A DNA stretch of 64,000 bases from Bettongia penicillata ogilbyi (Eukaryota; Chordata; Mammalia; Diprotodontia; Potoroidae): assembly GCA_023548195.1 (NCBI GenBank), contig JAJHZJ010000014.1, positions 17,061,718-17,125,717 on the forward strand. Reading direction: 5' to 3'. Positions within the stretch are counted from its first letter, which is position 1. Each line of letters begins with the position of its first letter. Of this stretch, positions 23,345-36,389 are shown one piece after another. Both the position numbers and the translations under genes were made by a program. Below the pieces are notes generated by a model that was given only the letters and a program-made list of their open reading frames with translations, was not told the DNA's origin and did not search any database.

Positions 23345-23440
23345 CAGGGGTGGGGATGCTGTGGCCCAGAGGCTGCATATGGCCCTCTGTCTTGAGAACA
23401 GACTAGGGCCTTGGAAAAAGCTAGTTCAGCCTAGGAGACA
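23345..23440 (+). repeat. hAT-like transposon fragment (tentative)
   Basis: 'ggcaggggtggggatgctgt' followed by 'ggcccagaggctgcatatgg' resembles the ends of mammalian hAT-type elements. It lies 60 bp from exon 9. Assignment is weak. Confidence 0.35.
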
Positions 23441-23499
23441 GTGCTTTAAGGAAATATCACTCCTGTCACAAATGTTTTGAAATATGATACAGATGTTAC

Positions 23500-23708
23500 C
23501 TGAATATTCTTTGGCAAGATTTCACCTTCTATTCCAGGAATATGAGGTCCTGTATGAGGTTTTGGCTCAAGCCAGAAAGAAACCAGCCAACGAATGATTA
23601 TAACACGAGCCTTGAGGAAAGGCTCCTTTGTGCAATAGATTGCTTCATTGGTTTCAACGTCCTTCTTTATCATTATATAATGTGGCTTTGGTCTCATCTG
23701 TGGGATAT
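23500..23708 (-). CDS. RALGAPA1: RALGAPA1 coding exon 9
   Basis: A 209-nt exon completes the Asp codon from exon 8 and encodes 69 codons, [20 protein letters not shown] through GEILPKNIQ. It matches about residues 269-337 of human RALGAPA1. Changes against human are conservative, such as Val to Ile in the [20 protein letters not shown] segment. The acceptor is CTTTTGAATAG and the donor GTAACATCT. It ends in phase 0. Intron 8, upstream, is the smallest in the window at 1087 bp. Confidence 0.97.
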
Positions 23709-24795
23709 CTATTCAAAAGAAATGAAGAAAAGATTAAACTAAAGTATGAAAAGACTTAGTAAAAATAAGCCTAAATATTCATGTGTCTGTGACAGTGTAA
23801 TTGTAGAACTACTTCACACCGGGTTTAGTAATTAGTTTCTGTGTAACTACAACTAGGTAGATGTCATCATGAAACCCCCAAAGGGGGCACACTATAACTC
23901 TTCAGTACATGTAGAGAAATATATCTATTTGCAGTCTGATTTCTACTACAAATACAAAGAATTCTTAGGTCAATGTTAAACCCAACTGTCAACTCAAACT
24001 GAAAAAGAACTAATAGTAACACAAATGACAATGTAGCTAGACATGTACTAAATAAACAAAATTTGGAGAACAACAAGACATATTAGTGATTCATCTCATC
24101 CAAAATATAATTCTTACTCCTTGCTGATCCAACTAAGCTATAACAAAGCTAATAATTCAAATGGTTTTAAACAATTCCAAATGGCTTTCCAAACTTGGGG
24201 ACTGGAAGTTAGCAAGACAAACACAGGATTATATCACATACAATAGACACTTTTAACAATTGTTAATGTGTGAATAGTCCATTAAACATAGTCAAATGAA
24301 AAACTGCAGATCCAATTTAAATCACCTCAGAATTTTGAATAATTTTAGTTCATATCCTTTGGAATTAAAAAAAAATTGAAATAAGCTTCTTATTTTAACA
24401 TAGCTCCTGAGGCTAAAACATTAGAATAAAATTTTATTAAAATCACAAATAAATCAAGGTTTCAGTCTCCTTATTTGTAAACTAACGAGGAAAGAGTACT
24501 AGTACTAGATGACCTCTGATCACTTTTTCCAAAGTTATGATCCTATGATCTTATTTTCAAACTGAATGAGCCCTTAGACACTTAAAAACTCTTCTTCATG
24601 ACAATTTCATCACTGATGAAGTCAAGATAAGTTAGTCAAGCTATTTAAAATGTGCATTACAAATCGAAGTGTGGTCTCTATCAATTATCTCTTTACATAA
24701 ACATCTTTATTTTCATGAGTTTTCTGAAAGTAATATCTTTTATTTTTCTGTGAGATTTTTGTGTTCTTAGACTTAGAAAACTAAAAAAAGCATAC

Positions 24796-24934
24796 CAAGT
24801 GCAGGGTGATATAAGGTGTTCTCCTTGCAGATGTTTGGGAAAATATAAGGCAAGTAGTATTTTTTAAAGTGTGAAAACAAGAAGGAAAATCCCTTTTCCT
24901 GGTTTTCTTTGTTCTTCCATTCCAAACTCTTTAC
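24796..24934 (-). CDS. RALGAPA1: RALGAPA1 coding exon 8
   Basis: A 139-nt exon encodes 46 codons, beginning [20 protein letters not shown] and ending with ENTLYHPAL, plus the first base of an Asp codon. It matches about residues 222-267 of human RALGAPA1. The [16 protein letters not shown] stretch is aromatic-rich and strongly conserved. The acceptor is TTATTTTAAAG and the donor GTATGCTTT. The in-frame reading continues past the donor as intron, so the ORF end is not the exon end. Confidence 0.97.
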
Positions 24935-25381
24935 CTTTAAAATAAAAAAGGCATCTAAATGAAATTTCAATACATATATATCAATATAATAGAAGGTAAT
25001 GGTCTAACTCACTTTTCCTGAAAATTAAGGCAGTTTAAAGCTTGAGTAGAAAAAAATTCAAAGGCAAACAGACATCTAAGTGTGAATTTTAAAACAGTTT
25101 CTAACATGACTGTTAAACATAGGGCTGCAATTACTAATTTTCATCATCTCTTCATGTGTGAGAAAAGAATGGTCATAGTTCTGCTATCTTGGAGATCATT
25201 TCCAAAATAATGACAAAGCAAATACTTTGAGATGAAATTTATCTTTGTAATTCTTATGGTAAAGGAAAATATAAATTAAATGACAACTTTAAAAATGTTT
25301 AGTTCTGAACATCAAACATTCACTACTTAAGCACCACAGAGATAAATTATTATTTTTTATTATATTAATAATCCATTATTA

Positions 25382-25790
25382 ATGAGGGTCCAGGCTTTTT
25401 ATTTTTTCCTCCAGGGACCGGCCCCTGTAGATCTGTCAGTCAAGTCTCTGAAAGACAAGGTGAAGGATGATATTGCCCAAATTCTCTGGGAACATGGCTC
25501 CTCCATCTTTGGCTGGACAGAACCCCACCCAACTAGGAGACCTTACTTATGTTTAGAGTGTAAACAGAATCTAATCTAGGTAAATTCCAGACCCAAAGCA
25601 TTAAGCCCAAATCCCTGTTAACTTCACTGCAGTTTAGGATAACCCAGCTCAAGGAGGAGAAAATCAACAACTAGAGTGGTCTTTGTACAGATTCCCAGAG
25701 ACCACTGAATCTCCAGATCAATCCAGTATCAGCAGGAGCAGCTCCTCATTTAAAAGTCCACCAATCAGGGTTAATTTCTCCTGTCAGGGG
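25382..25790 (+). other. Unidentified GC-richer segment with a 65-codon frame
   Basis: The plus-strand frame 25382-25579 (containing LKDKVKDDIAQILWEHGSSI and ending LCLECKQNLI) is richer in GC than its surroundings. It is followed by CA- and CT-rich sequence to 25790. It has no homologue I recognise. It may be an exonised repeat, an LTR-element internal piece or a pseudogene. Confidence 0.3.
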
Positions 25791-26099
25791 CATTCTCTCT
25801 CAAAAAAATAGTTAAAGCATTCAGTATCTCCATTAGGTATTTTTAGTTATAGAAATAAACCACTGACCACCAATTTATTAATTATTAACTAGTTTAGTTT
25901 CAAATTGATTATTAATTACCTAGAAACTCTCTCAGGCTTCTCATTCTGTCTCACCACTTTGACACATAAAATACATTTAAATAAATTTAAATTGTTGAAG
26001 TATTCACAAAATTCTTTTAAGACAAAGAGTATGGCTCATCTTTCTACCAATCTCAGTCAGCAGTGATACTACATACTTTATAGCATCACAGATTAGTGC

Positions 26100-26760
26100 T
26101 GAGATTTGGTGGGGAGGGTGGGATTCAGGAACCCCTCAAGGACTGAAGTCCTCAAGGAGAGGTTCTGGAACAAATTCATGGACTCAAGCATGCTTTAAGT
26201 CAAGGTGGCAAAGGTTTACTATAATGTCAACATACTGGGCACAGCTCCTTAAGGAACTTAACATTCCTTAAGGAACATGCAACTTAATAGGAATGATGCC
26301 AAAGTTTATATAGAAAAGTAGTGGATTTTATGTCAGATATGTTAATTAGGTGATATCCTACAACCTTGGTCACAGCAGTCATTTACTACTGGAAATCAGG
26401 GAAAGGCATTTCTCAGGGGTGGATTGTTGGTCTATTAGTATTAGTATCATGTCTGTAGTAAGATAGCTTTGAGCGTTGCCACATACAGCTTGACCTCTGG
26501 ATATAATATAACTTTGGAAATCAACACATGATAATTCTGTTGTTACAAGATAATCATGTTTTTTTGCAAGAAAATTTCTTCAGAGGTCAGCTTATTCTTG
26601 TGATGAGGAATGACGGTTTATTTTACTAGGAACTCGATTATGAATAATTGTGGGGAAAGGTGGTTTGTCTTACTGGGGTCCACTCATGAGTTATTGCTAG
26701 GCATAGTGTCCTTGGGCTGGGGAGAAAATTATCAGGGCTAGTGTTTTGTGGCAAGGGAAA
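26100..26760 (-). repeat. Possible LTR or ERV-derived repeat
   Basis: A moderately GC-rich segment containing two nearby CCTTAAGG palindromes (26246-26255 and 26264-26275). The composition is LTR-like when read on the minus strand. The family is unknown. 26761-27280 is unassigned. Confidence 0.3.
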
Positions 26761-27289
26761 AATGTGATTTTTAAAACTAGGGTCCAAGTACAAGCACCCA
26801 AGTACTCCATCACAAAGAAGTGTTTTCAAGCAGCAGAGAAGCAATTAGATAAAAGACTAAAGATAAGAGAGCCGAGGGATTATGTTGGTGACAGTCGGTG
26901 GGATATCAAGGATATAAGTGGAGGGACATGTCTTGGCAAGGAGAAGAGCTACTTCTTCACAGCAGCTGGGGGAAATGAAAAGCTAGGATTGAAGTAGACA
27001 TGAATGAGGGAGAGCTAGAACAGGGGAAAATTAATTCATCTTTAGCATTTAAGGATTGGTATCACAGGGATCTGGAGAGCAAAAGAAGGTGGGAGTATGC
27101 TAAACATGGAAGAATGAGTTCAGTAATGAAGTTTGCTGATAAAGCCAGGTTATTAGAAGGCTGGAGGTTGATCCTTGGGTTTCAGCATAACCATTAAGAA
27201 GGTAATATGGCCCTAAAGTCTTACAAGTAAGCAGCTATCTAGACTAATTCTAGCCCTCCTCATTTCCCACCTAGACTTCTGCACAGGTC

Positions 27290-27890
27290 TCCAAATTGAT
27301 CTCTTTGACCCAAATCTTTCCCCACTCCCATCCATCTTCCAGAACTGCCAGTGATTTTCTAGTAGTAGAAGTTTAACTATGTCACCCACCCATTCCAATA
27401 AACTCTAACAGCTATTTGATGGATTCATTAGCATTTCAATGGGCAGAAGTGGATATAACCTGCCTTTTCTATTTTTCTAGTGCTCTTACATATTACTCTC
27501 CTCCATACATTTTAAAATCTAGCCACAGCCCTACTTCTGATTATTCCTCAGATATGATGCACCACATCCTGTCTCCAAACCTTTACACTGGCTGTCCCCA
27601 AGCTGGAATGCTTTCCCCTCTTAGTCCTCATCCCTTAAAAATTCCAAACTTCCTTCAGGATTCTACTCTAAAGTCACCTTCTACAAGCTTTTTCCAGTTC
27701 CCCCCAGCTAATGCCTTCTCCCTAAGGTTACCTTACATTTACTCTGTATGTCTCTTGCATATACCTATTTATGAGCATGCTGTGACCCTCAAGAATGTAA
27801 GTTTCTTGAAGACAAGGGCTGAATTTGCTTTTTGCTTGTATCTCTAATGCTTTAGCACAGGAACTGGAAACCTAGTATTTAACAAATGGC
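27290..27890 (+). mobile_element. L2 LINE 3' part
   Basis: 'ctggaatgctttcccctctt', 'ttctactctaaagtcacctt' and the terminal 'aagtttcttgaagacaaggg ... aacaaatggcttttgattct' form the standard L2 3' end. The long plus-strand frame here is a by-product of this repeat. Confidence 0.75.
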
Positions 27891-27949
27891 TTTTGATTCT
27901 TTTCTACCTGTTCCTATAATTTCATTTTCTTGTTTTATATACCCAGAAT

Positions 27950-30640
27950 TCTAAAACTACGCCAAACAACAGTGAACACAATAAACACCCTTGCTTTATT
28001 CCTAATCTTAATGGAAAAGCTTGTGTTTGTTATAAACAATGTTAACTCTTACTTTTAGATAAAATTTACTTTGTTAAAAGAAATGAGCATGCTATGTATT
28101 ATTTTTAATACAAATGAAACACTATTTTGTTCAACACTTTTTCTGCATCTATTGTAATTAAGTTTTAAATTCCTTTTATCAATATAATCTATTACAGTTT
28201 TTCTAACAGAACCAATCTACTTTTGGCATAATTAAACGAATATATTTCTGTAACTTGTTTGAAATTACATTAACCAATAATTATGCATTAATATTCATTA
28301 TTAGTAGCCTATAAGTTTTCTCTGTCATCCTTCTCACTGGATAGGGTATTTCCAATTTTTCTTAAATGTTTGACAGCGTTTACTTAGAAATTCATCTGAA
28401 TCCACAAGACTGTTCTTTTTTTAGCAGACGTAAGATGGGGAGGTTCTTAAATGGTTTATTCAATTTCTTTTTCTGAGATAAGATTGTTTACATTACCCAT
28501 TTCACAGTCTATTCACCTGAGTATTTTCTTAATTACTCAGCTACTTTATGTAAGCTGTCAGCTTTGCTGGCATATAACTGGATATTACAGTATCTAGTAA
28601 TTCCATTCCCCCTTGTTTATTTGTAGTAAATTTAGCCCTTCTTTGTTTTATTTCTTCTTTCTTGTGTTTCTTTCCATTAGTTGTAATTCTTCTTTATACC
28701 ATGACTGAAAACATGAAAAAATAAATAAACTGACCCTTTTATACTTGTTCTTTTAGTGATTTGGTTTTTTCTCCCTTTTTAAACTCAAATTAACTAATTA
28801 GGTATTTCCCAGTTTTTTAAAGCTCTCAATTTTATATTAAGCATCATTTCAGGAGGTGATTTGGGTTTTTTTTTGCTTTGAATTGTATGGCTTCTTTGAT
28901 TTTCAGAATTCTTATTTTTGCGTCTATATGGGATTGCTAATTTGTTGCTTTGGGGTTGTTTTTTTTTTAGTTGTATGTTCAATTAATTGATCTCTGTTTC
29001 TTCTTTTGATGATACATGTAGTCAGAAAAATATTTTTGTCTAAAATCTTATTTGGTTCCATACCATAAGCTCTAATACATTATCTCATAATTTTTAAACA
29101 TTATTTTTGTTTCATAATTTGTTGCCCAACCTACTCATTCTTTAGAATTACTTTTCCGAGTTTCTACAAAAGCATAAATCCTTTCTTCAGATTTGAACTA
29201 TTAGTCAAAATCCTTACTGCACTGTGGACTATAAAGATGTATCTAATATTTCTGTACCTCAGCACTGTAAGTTCACATGCAAAAGTATCATATAAAGTTG
29301 AAAAACAACCGTACTCTTTATGATTCAAAAATTGCCAAAGGCCTAATTTTTCTAATATTTTCCTTAGATTATTAATTTCTTCTTTTTTCCAATTTTTCTG
29401 CTAGGTTTATCTAGGTCTGAAAAGGGACATATTGCAATTCCCCAACTATCACTGTTTTTTGTCAATTCCCATGGATGTCATTAGCTTCCATTTAGTACAT
29501 AGGCACTATACATTTGATGCATATTTTTATTATTTGCTCTTAAAGACTTTAAAACTCCGACCAAAGCAGTGACTTCAAAAGACTTTTAATGAAATATATT
29601 TCCGTAAACAAAGAGGTGATAGATTAGAGATGTAAAATAAAGCACACATTTTCAGACAAGGTGTTGTTTTGTCTAATTATACATATGGGCAGTAAAAGAG
29701 GACTTTTAACAGGGATGGTAGGAGGTAGATTAGTGGGTAGTAATAAACATGAAAAAAATCAGAACATTAATAAAATATTTTTTAATGCACAGAAAGAAGT
29801 ATAGCAAAGGACACAAAAAAAGTCAGTTTGCAGTTATACTGTTAAATTTAATATATATTTAAATTATATATAGCAGCTCAGTTTCTTACAGAAATTTCAT
29901 TCTTAATACATTTGTGGTTTTGATTAATAAGTTCATGATAAAAATGTATTTCAGAAACTGATAATTTCATTGTATATGATATCTTTATGTGTATTGCAGC
30001 TTCCTTACCTTTTCTTAATCATACATAGCTTTTTACTGATCGATTCTCTAGGCACACAACTGTTACTTTCTTGCATTCAAATAAATCACAATAAATTCTA
30101 CTCCAACACCTCACTTTAAGACTATATGATACCTTATAAGAAACACACTTTAAAAAACAAATTGCTGGGTTTTGCTTTTTTTGATCTATTCTGCCACTGC
30201 CCTTGTAGTAAAGTTCATCCTATTTACATTAACTGTTATAACTGTGAGCTCTATTTTTCCCCTCAATTATCCCATTGTAATATTTCTTCTTTTTACCTTC
30301 TCCTTCCATTGAATTTAAGAGGAAAAAGAAAAGAGGGGAAGGAAAAAGGAAGTGAAGTTAGAATTTGTTATTTGTTGATCCCAGCTCCCTTTCCTCACCC
30401 TCTTTACCCAGCCCAGATCCATCTGCACATCATTAGACCTTACTGGGCCCTCTCTCTTTCCTGTTTTATAAAAGCTCAGCCTTCCTTAACTGAAATTTGT
30501 TTTGCTTATGACTATTCTCTCCTCAAATCTGTCCTCTCCATTAATACTCTCTTCACTTTTCCTGCATTAGCAAAGCCTTTTATTTTATTTCTATACTATA
30601 TTCTTTTGTTCTTCCCCCTTCCTTTACATGCATGGTTCAA
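27950..30640 (-). mobile_element. L1 ORF2 fragment, minus strand
   Basis: 'cacccttgctttattcctaa', 'aacactttttctgcatctat' and 'atactttgcatct'-type pieces are reverse-complement L1 reverse-transcriptase sequence. Continuation to 30640 is by composition and scattered matches. Frames are destroyed. Confidence 0.6.
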
Positions 30641-31079
30641 GTGAGGATCTGGAAAACCCCATTCCTCTTCCCATGAATGAATAATCCTTGTGGCACTCTC
30701 ATACTAAAAATAGTAAATTGTTTCTTCTTCCTCTTTTATCCTTAGGATACCTCCTCCACCCCCTCCCCCTTTCATTTTCTTTCTTCTTTTTTTAAAAAAC
30801 TATGCCCAGTTCACTTGTCAATATGTTACACTCTGGTTTCTACCCCATCTACTCTCTACTGAAACTGCTCATTCTACATTTACCAATACTCTCTAATTTA
30901 GTTTTTCTTTTTTATTATTATAAACTTAAAAAACTTCAACAATTCTGAACATTTCTCCACATAAAAACAGAAAAAAATTAGAGAAAAAAAGAAAAATAGT
31001 GCTGTATAAAACTGCAAGTATCTGATACTTATAGCTTGTTATTTAAAGTATAAAAACAAAGACAACACCTTAGTTCCAA

Positions 31080-31540
31080 AGCTGTCATATGTCTCTTCAA
31101 ACTTACTGCCTTCTTCCTTTGTTCTTCTTCTATGCATTTTTTACAGTTTAATTAACATTTTTTTCTTTTTTCAGCACCCAAATCACTAGCTTACCTTTTT
31201 TCCCTTCCTGCTCTCCCCACCTCCCTGCCCCACCCCCATCCCCAAATAAAACCTCTCTCATAAGAAGTGAGCATAACCAAGCGGAACACATCTGCCATTG
31301 TCTTGAAATATATATTTCACACTAGTCTATCACATTTCTATCAAGAAACAAGAATTAGGTTTCATCCCTGTTTTTTTGCAGTCACTAAATTGCTTTCTTC
31401 TGCAATGTTAGTCATTGCATGAATTGTTCTGGTTTTGCTCATTACACTTTGCATCAGTTCATATAAATCCTCCCAGGTCTCTCTGAATCTGTCTTTTTCA
31501 TCATTACATATGTAGTAATGATTATTTCATTAGATTTATA
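31080..31540 (-). mobile_element. L1 3' end, minus strand (separate fragment)
   Basis: 'tttgcatcagttcatataaa', 'tcccaggtctctctgaatct' and 'tcatcattacatatgtagta' are the reverse complement of the ORF2 tail. The order relative to 27950-30640 shows that these are two different insertions. 30641-31079 is poly-pyrimidine and AT-rich DNA, perhaps L1 3'UTR. Confidence 0.65.
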
Positions 31541-31544
31541 TCAC

Positions 31545-31990
31545 TTCTCACTTAGACTACTGCAATAGTTTCTAAATTGGTTTCCTTGCTCAGCCAGTCT
31601 CTCTTTTCTTCAAAGCATATACCAGCCAAAAACACTCTTTAACGTACAAGCCTGACCAAGTTCTCCCTTAAGCCTTTAGTGATGACCTACTCTCTCTAGG
31701 ATAAAATATAAATTCATCAGTCTATCATTTAAAGATCATATAGTCTGGTTCCAAGTTATCTTTCCAATTTATTTCAGATTACTCCCATCAAAATGGGACT
31801 ACTGCCTTTATCCTTGTACTTGGCATTTCATCTCCTGTCTATATTCATTTATATAAATTATATATCTCTCTCCATCTCCAGCTTTTAAAAATCTTTATTC
31901 TTTGAGACTTGGCTCAGGTGCCACTTCCTCTGTGAAGCTTTGTTTGCTTTCTCTCTCCCTTCTTCCTTTGGCTACTAAATGCTACCATTC
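31545..31990 (+). mobile_element. L2 LINE fragment
   Basis: 'cacttagactactgcaatag', 'ctctctaggataaaatataa' and 'gagacttggctcaggtgcca' are L2 landmarks. It ends about 95 bp before exon 7. Confidence 0.7.
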
Positions 31991-32012
31991 CACAAATTAT
32001 CTTGTAGAATTA

Positions 32013-32318
<306 letters not shown>

Positions 32319-32519
32319 TCATGTGTTATCCTAAAATTACAGCATGACTCAATTCTAAATAACTTAATGTAAAGACAGTAAGTCTACTTAGGATCTCACT
32401 GATTCTACTATATTTTTCCAAGAAAGAAAATCCTAAAAAAAATAAAAAGAAACAAGGAAAAAAAGAAAAGAAAATCCTAATATTAAATATTTGACTGGTT
32501 TGGGATGTTTTCCTTTATA

Positions 32520-32720
32520 ATCACTAAGCAATATGACATAATGGAAAGAACCTGGATTTCGATTTAGAAGACTGAGCTCAGGTCTCAGCTGTGACTAGCA
32601 GTAGAATATTTAATAAGTCATTTAATATCTACTATGTTTCTGGGTTTCCTCTATCTCATAGATTTATGCTAAGGAAGCAGTATGTAATAATATGTTATAT
32701 ACAAGTACATAAGCTATAAT
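32520..32720 (+). mobile_element. MIR-type SINE, decayed
   Basis: 'atggaaagaacctggatttc' through 'gtcatttaatatctactatg' follow the MIR layout of 'lesion-gaacc...tgagctcagg...gtcattta...'. Confidence 0.5.
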
Positions 32721-32756
32721 TATTGTTATCTTGAAGAAAATATTCTGGTAAACGGT

Positions 32757-32992
32757 TCTCAAACTTTTTTATTCTCAGGAATCCTTTACATTCTTAAAAG
32801 TTATTAAGGACCCCACAAAAAGTTTTTGTTGGCTTTTATCTTACGTTGGCTATATATATGTTTACCATATTTGGAAATTAAAATGTCTTAATATTATTAC
32901 GAAAACAGTTCAAACCTTGAAGACCCCCTGAAAGGGCCTCTGGCACCCAGGGTACCTGGACTGTACTTTGAGAACTACTATTCTAGGTAAAT
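32757..32992 (+). mobile_element. hAT-type miniature element, copy 1
   Basis: The ends GGTTCTCAAACTTTTT and TTTGAGAACTACT form inverted termini of the hAT-Charlie type. The interior 'tattaaggaccccacaaaaa' matches copy 2 at 37645-37875. Flanks ATTCTGGT and TTCTAGGT may be a decayed 8-bp target duplication. Confidence 0.65.
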
Positions 32993-33291
32993 ACAGAGTT
33001 ATATAAAATCTTAGGGATTCTCTGCTTCACAGACTATATATGGTCCTAAGAATGATTATCCAAGTAACCCTCCAAAAGAAACCAAAAAATTTTAACCACT
33101 GTGATAGTTTCATTGGATTTGTTACTTCAATAAGGGAAGTTCTCAGAGACCTGTAAGTTTACACAAAATATACCATTTACATGCATTATCCATTTCAACT
33201 AGGGTCCTTAAAACTTAACAACTCCTAAAAAGTCCAAAAGGCTCAAAGAATCAAAGGTTCTTAAGACATATGAGCCTCAATCAGTGTCATA

Positions 33292-33349
33292 TTTCTGCTA
33301 ATTTTATAAGATAAGTGACTTTTACTAATTCTTTAAGAATTAGCAGAAA
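33292..33349. repeat. 12-bp perfect inverted repeat, 34-nt loop
   Basis: TTTCTGCTAATT at 33292-33303 and AATTAGCAGAAA at 33338-33349. Confidence 0.9.
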
Positions 33350-34114
33350 AAAAAACTGCTAAAAGCCAGAAACTTCAGGCATCATAAGATAACATTTATA
33401 TATTATGTGTATAGTTTAAAGGGGGGGAGAGAGGGGGGCTGTATGAACAATACAGACAGGATATGGACTTACATGTCTATATACATAAATAGTATATACA
33501 CATATAAAAAATGTATGTATAAGAGAGGGAAAATAGCTTTCTTCAGCATATTGAATTTTATGTATGTAGCAAATCAATTTTCTCGTTTTGACTGTGGTTA
33601 ATAAAAGCAAATTATAAATTTGTTTCCTCCTATTCATATAATTATACATGCAGTTTAGTTGAAGTGATAAAATATTACCCAACCAGTCTATTTTGAATTT
33701 AAGGGAGAAAAAGCATTTTACTGAGCATCACTACAAATCACAGTCACAGTAACTACTTTCTTGTTTTTAACATCATTTACTTTGCGTGCTTTTTATAAGA
33801 AATTAATTAATCTTCATTTTAGTGAAAAACTTATTTGTCCTGTGTAACTTTGTAAGGGAAAAGGTAGCCTTTTACTTCCTTCTGGGAGAAGTGTAGTGTC
33901 CTCTAGAAAAAAGAGATACTTGTATGTGTGTATATAAGATTGCTTTTCTATCTAGTCTGCAAACCCTAATTTTTTAAAAATGTGTTTGGGCTCACTTCAT
34001 TTCACTGGAGAATTTTTGTCTAGGAAACTTTTTGTGAATTTAAAATAATCAAGAGAGAGATTCTTAAAAGTAAGATGTATATCATCCTTTCATTTATCCA
34101 ATTTGTCTCCCTAG

Positions 34115-34310
34115 TCTAGGATTTAGGATCCCAGATTTAGAGTTGCAAGGGACTTTGGCAGTCATCTAATCCAAATTCCATCAACACTGAAGCCCAGAGA
34201 GATAAGTGATTTGTCCAAAGGTCACACTGGTGACAGAGTAAGACTATGAATTCAGGTACATTTGTTTCTAAGTTCAGTGCTCCTGCTAAAACATCACAAT
34301 TTGGGTATGA
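34115..34310 (+). repeat. MIR-like repeat
   Basis: 'ttagagttgcaagggacttt' then 'agcccagagagataagtgat' then 'tcacactggtgacagagtaa' follow a common mammalian repeat that overlaps MIR in sequence. Confidence 0.5.
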
Positions 34311-34882
34311 GTCAGAATTAGACATGGCAATCTAAAGAAAAATGTCCATTTCTTAAGAGGAAAAAATGATAGTTGAACAAAATTCTGACAGTTGAAAAAA
34401 AAATTGTGAAACCAGAGTCCTAAAAGACCAATAAGACTTAGTACCAATTCAACAAAGGGTAATGATAGGTGATTAGTAAGAGACATTGAAACAGTATTTT
34501 GAACTAGCATCAACTTCAGTTAAATACTGTAAAGGAAGGAATCTACTCATGAGAAAAAATAACAAAATCTGAACTAAATTAATTTTCTAAAAATTCAATC
34601 ATACTCATTCAAAATGAGACTATTACAAATGCTGACACGTGTTATATTTCCCATAACAAATCAAATTTAGAAAACTGAAATTAGCATCTCAGTTGAATAC
34701 AACTACTGTTGAATAAAGGTTATATTTTCCTTATCATCAAATATGTCCAACAGATATTTAAAATGTTCTAAAAGGATACCCAGAGGATTAAAATTTATCA
34801 CCATATAAGTAGTCTAATCCATTTCTAAAGAGTTATATATGGTATTTACCCAAGTATAAAGAACATTTTTATTTACATGTCA

Positions 34883-34912
34883 CTTAAGTATACTTAAGGT
34901 ACTTAAGTACCT
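34883..34912. repeat. Two overlapping perfect 16-bp palindromes
   Basis: CTTAAGTATACTTAAG at 34883-34898 and AGGTACTTAAGTACCT at 34897-34912 share two bases. Confidence 0.95.
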
Positions 34913-35584
34913 CAAATTTCAGTCTTTTAAAATACAAGTTGTACATTAAATATCTCAGTGTCTTTGTGAAGCATAAAGATAAGAAAAAAAGACAATTTCA
35001 GGTAATCTGGAATAACAGTTATTATGATCCTTGTGAAGAAAGAGTTATATGTAAATGTTAATAATTATGGAAAAATACAGTATTTTTAATTAAAAACATT
35101 TTTGTTTTCTTCTCAAGAATTTTATACCACACATACATTATGACTTTTAAAATACACACACATATATGAAAAAATTCAAACATAAACCAAATAAAAAGGA
35201 GGGGAAGTAACTAATGATAAAAAAAATTCATTCTCTAAAAAGGGAATCATGTAGAAACAGAAATTTAAAGTACAAAGAATAACAATGAACAACCAAAACA
35301 ATAAGAAATAAAAACAAAGCATTTATGAAAGTATAATGAAAATAAAATAGAAAATACCTGATTTACCAAAAAAATAAAATAAATTTACATTTCCTTTTCT
35401 TTAATGCATATCCTCCATAAAACAAACACTACTTAAAAAATATATCTGTACACATCCAAATGAGCAAAAAGATAAGTATGAAAAAGGAAACTCACAGAAG
35501 TGTTAAATTGGATTTGGAATGCTTACTAAATTTTAAAACACAACACAAAAGAATACGCTGTTAATTAATATCCTATAGTCTTAC

Positions 35585-35762
35585 TTTCTTGAAGGTTAAG
35601 TGGGGGATTAATGAGATTATCTAAAGTCCGAGGTCCATATTCAGACAGTGGTGAGGCAAATCCAGGAACTAAGCAAGAAAATATCCAGAGCTGTTCTTTA
35701 CTACAGTTATTCTGAAGAGCTTGTAACCATAGCAAGAAGAGACGGACACCTTCACGCCTGAT
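35585..35762 (-). CDS. RALGAPA1: RALGAPA1 coding exon 6
   Basis: A 178-nt exon encodes 59 codons starting [20 protein letters not shown] and ending with [11 protein letters not shown], followed by one base of a split Thr codon. It matches about residues 124-182 of human RALGAPA1. The leucine-rich helical character fits the alpha-helical repeat-like N-terminal region of RalGAP alpha subunits, which is known to be outside the catalytic domain. The acceptor is GTTTTCAG and the donor GTAAGACTA. A few substitutions against human (for example SEYGPR where human has SEHGPR) are what one expects for an orthologue. Confidence 0.97.
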
Positions 35763-36389
35763 CTGAAAACACAAAACAATTAAATACAACATAGAATTTT
35801 TACCCAAATAGAAGAATTTGGAAGATCTTTTTTTCTTTTGAGACCAAAGTTCTCTAAAAAATAAAAAAAATGAATATTTGCCAAAAATCATAACTATCAC
35901 CACACTAGATCTTGAATTATACATTTCATTATATCAAAACCTGACCTTATGGAACTCATAAAAAGCAAGAGGCTTAATTTATCTCTATTGCTCCAAGATA
36001 AAAACAATGAAAATCCTTTCAAGTAATGAGCTAATTCCATAGCAACCAATTCCAGGGAAGGTTCTAGGTTCTTGCCCTATAACAGCAAAAAGCCAGATCT
36101 TTCTTTTCTCTCTCCCTCTCATCATGACTGAGCCAGGGAGTATGAATGTCAAGAAAAACAATGGCTTCTTGTCAAATACAGAAAAGATGAAATCAGATGA
36201 AAAGGAACTTTTCTCTAGTAACCAGAACGTTCTCAATAGTGGTTTTTTGCACGCAGCAGACACCTGACATATGCTGAACTCAATCAGGTTCTCTCCTACA
36301 CAGGCACTATAACTCAAATATTACCACAACTTCATTTGCTATCAGAAATAGCATAAGTAGAAAGTGTGGCAAAGTTGGAGAAAGGAAAA

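Noticed and set aside
30126..30644. Longest frame in the window (172 codons, plus strand)
   Set aside because: It is the antisense of pyrimidine-rich L1 sequence with low-complexity content, no domain and no splice or promoter context.
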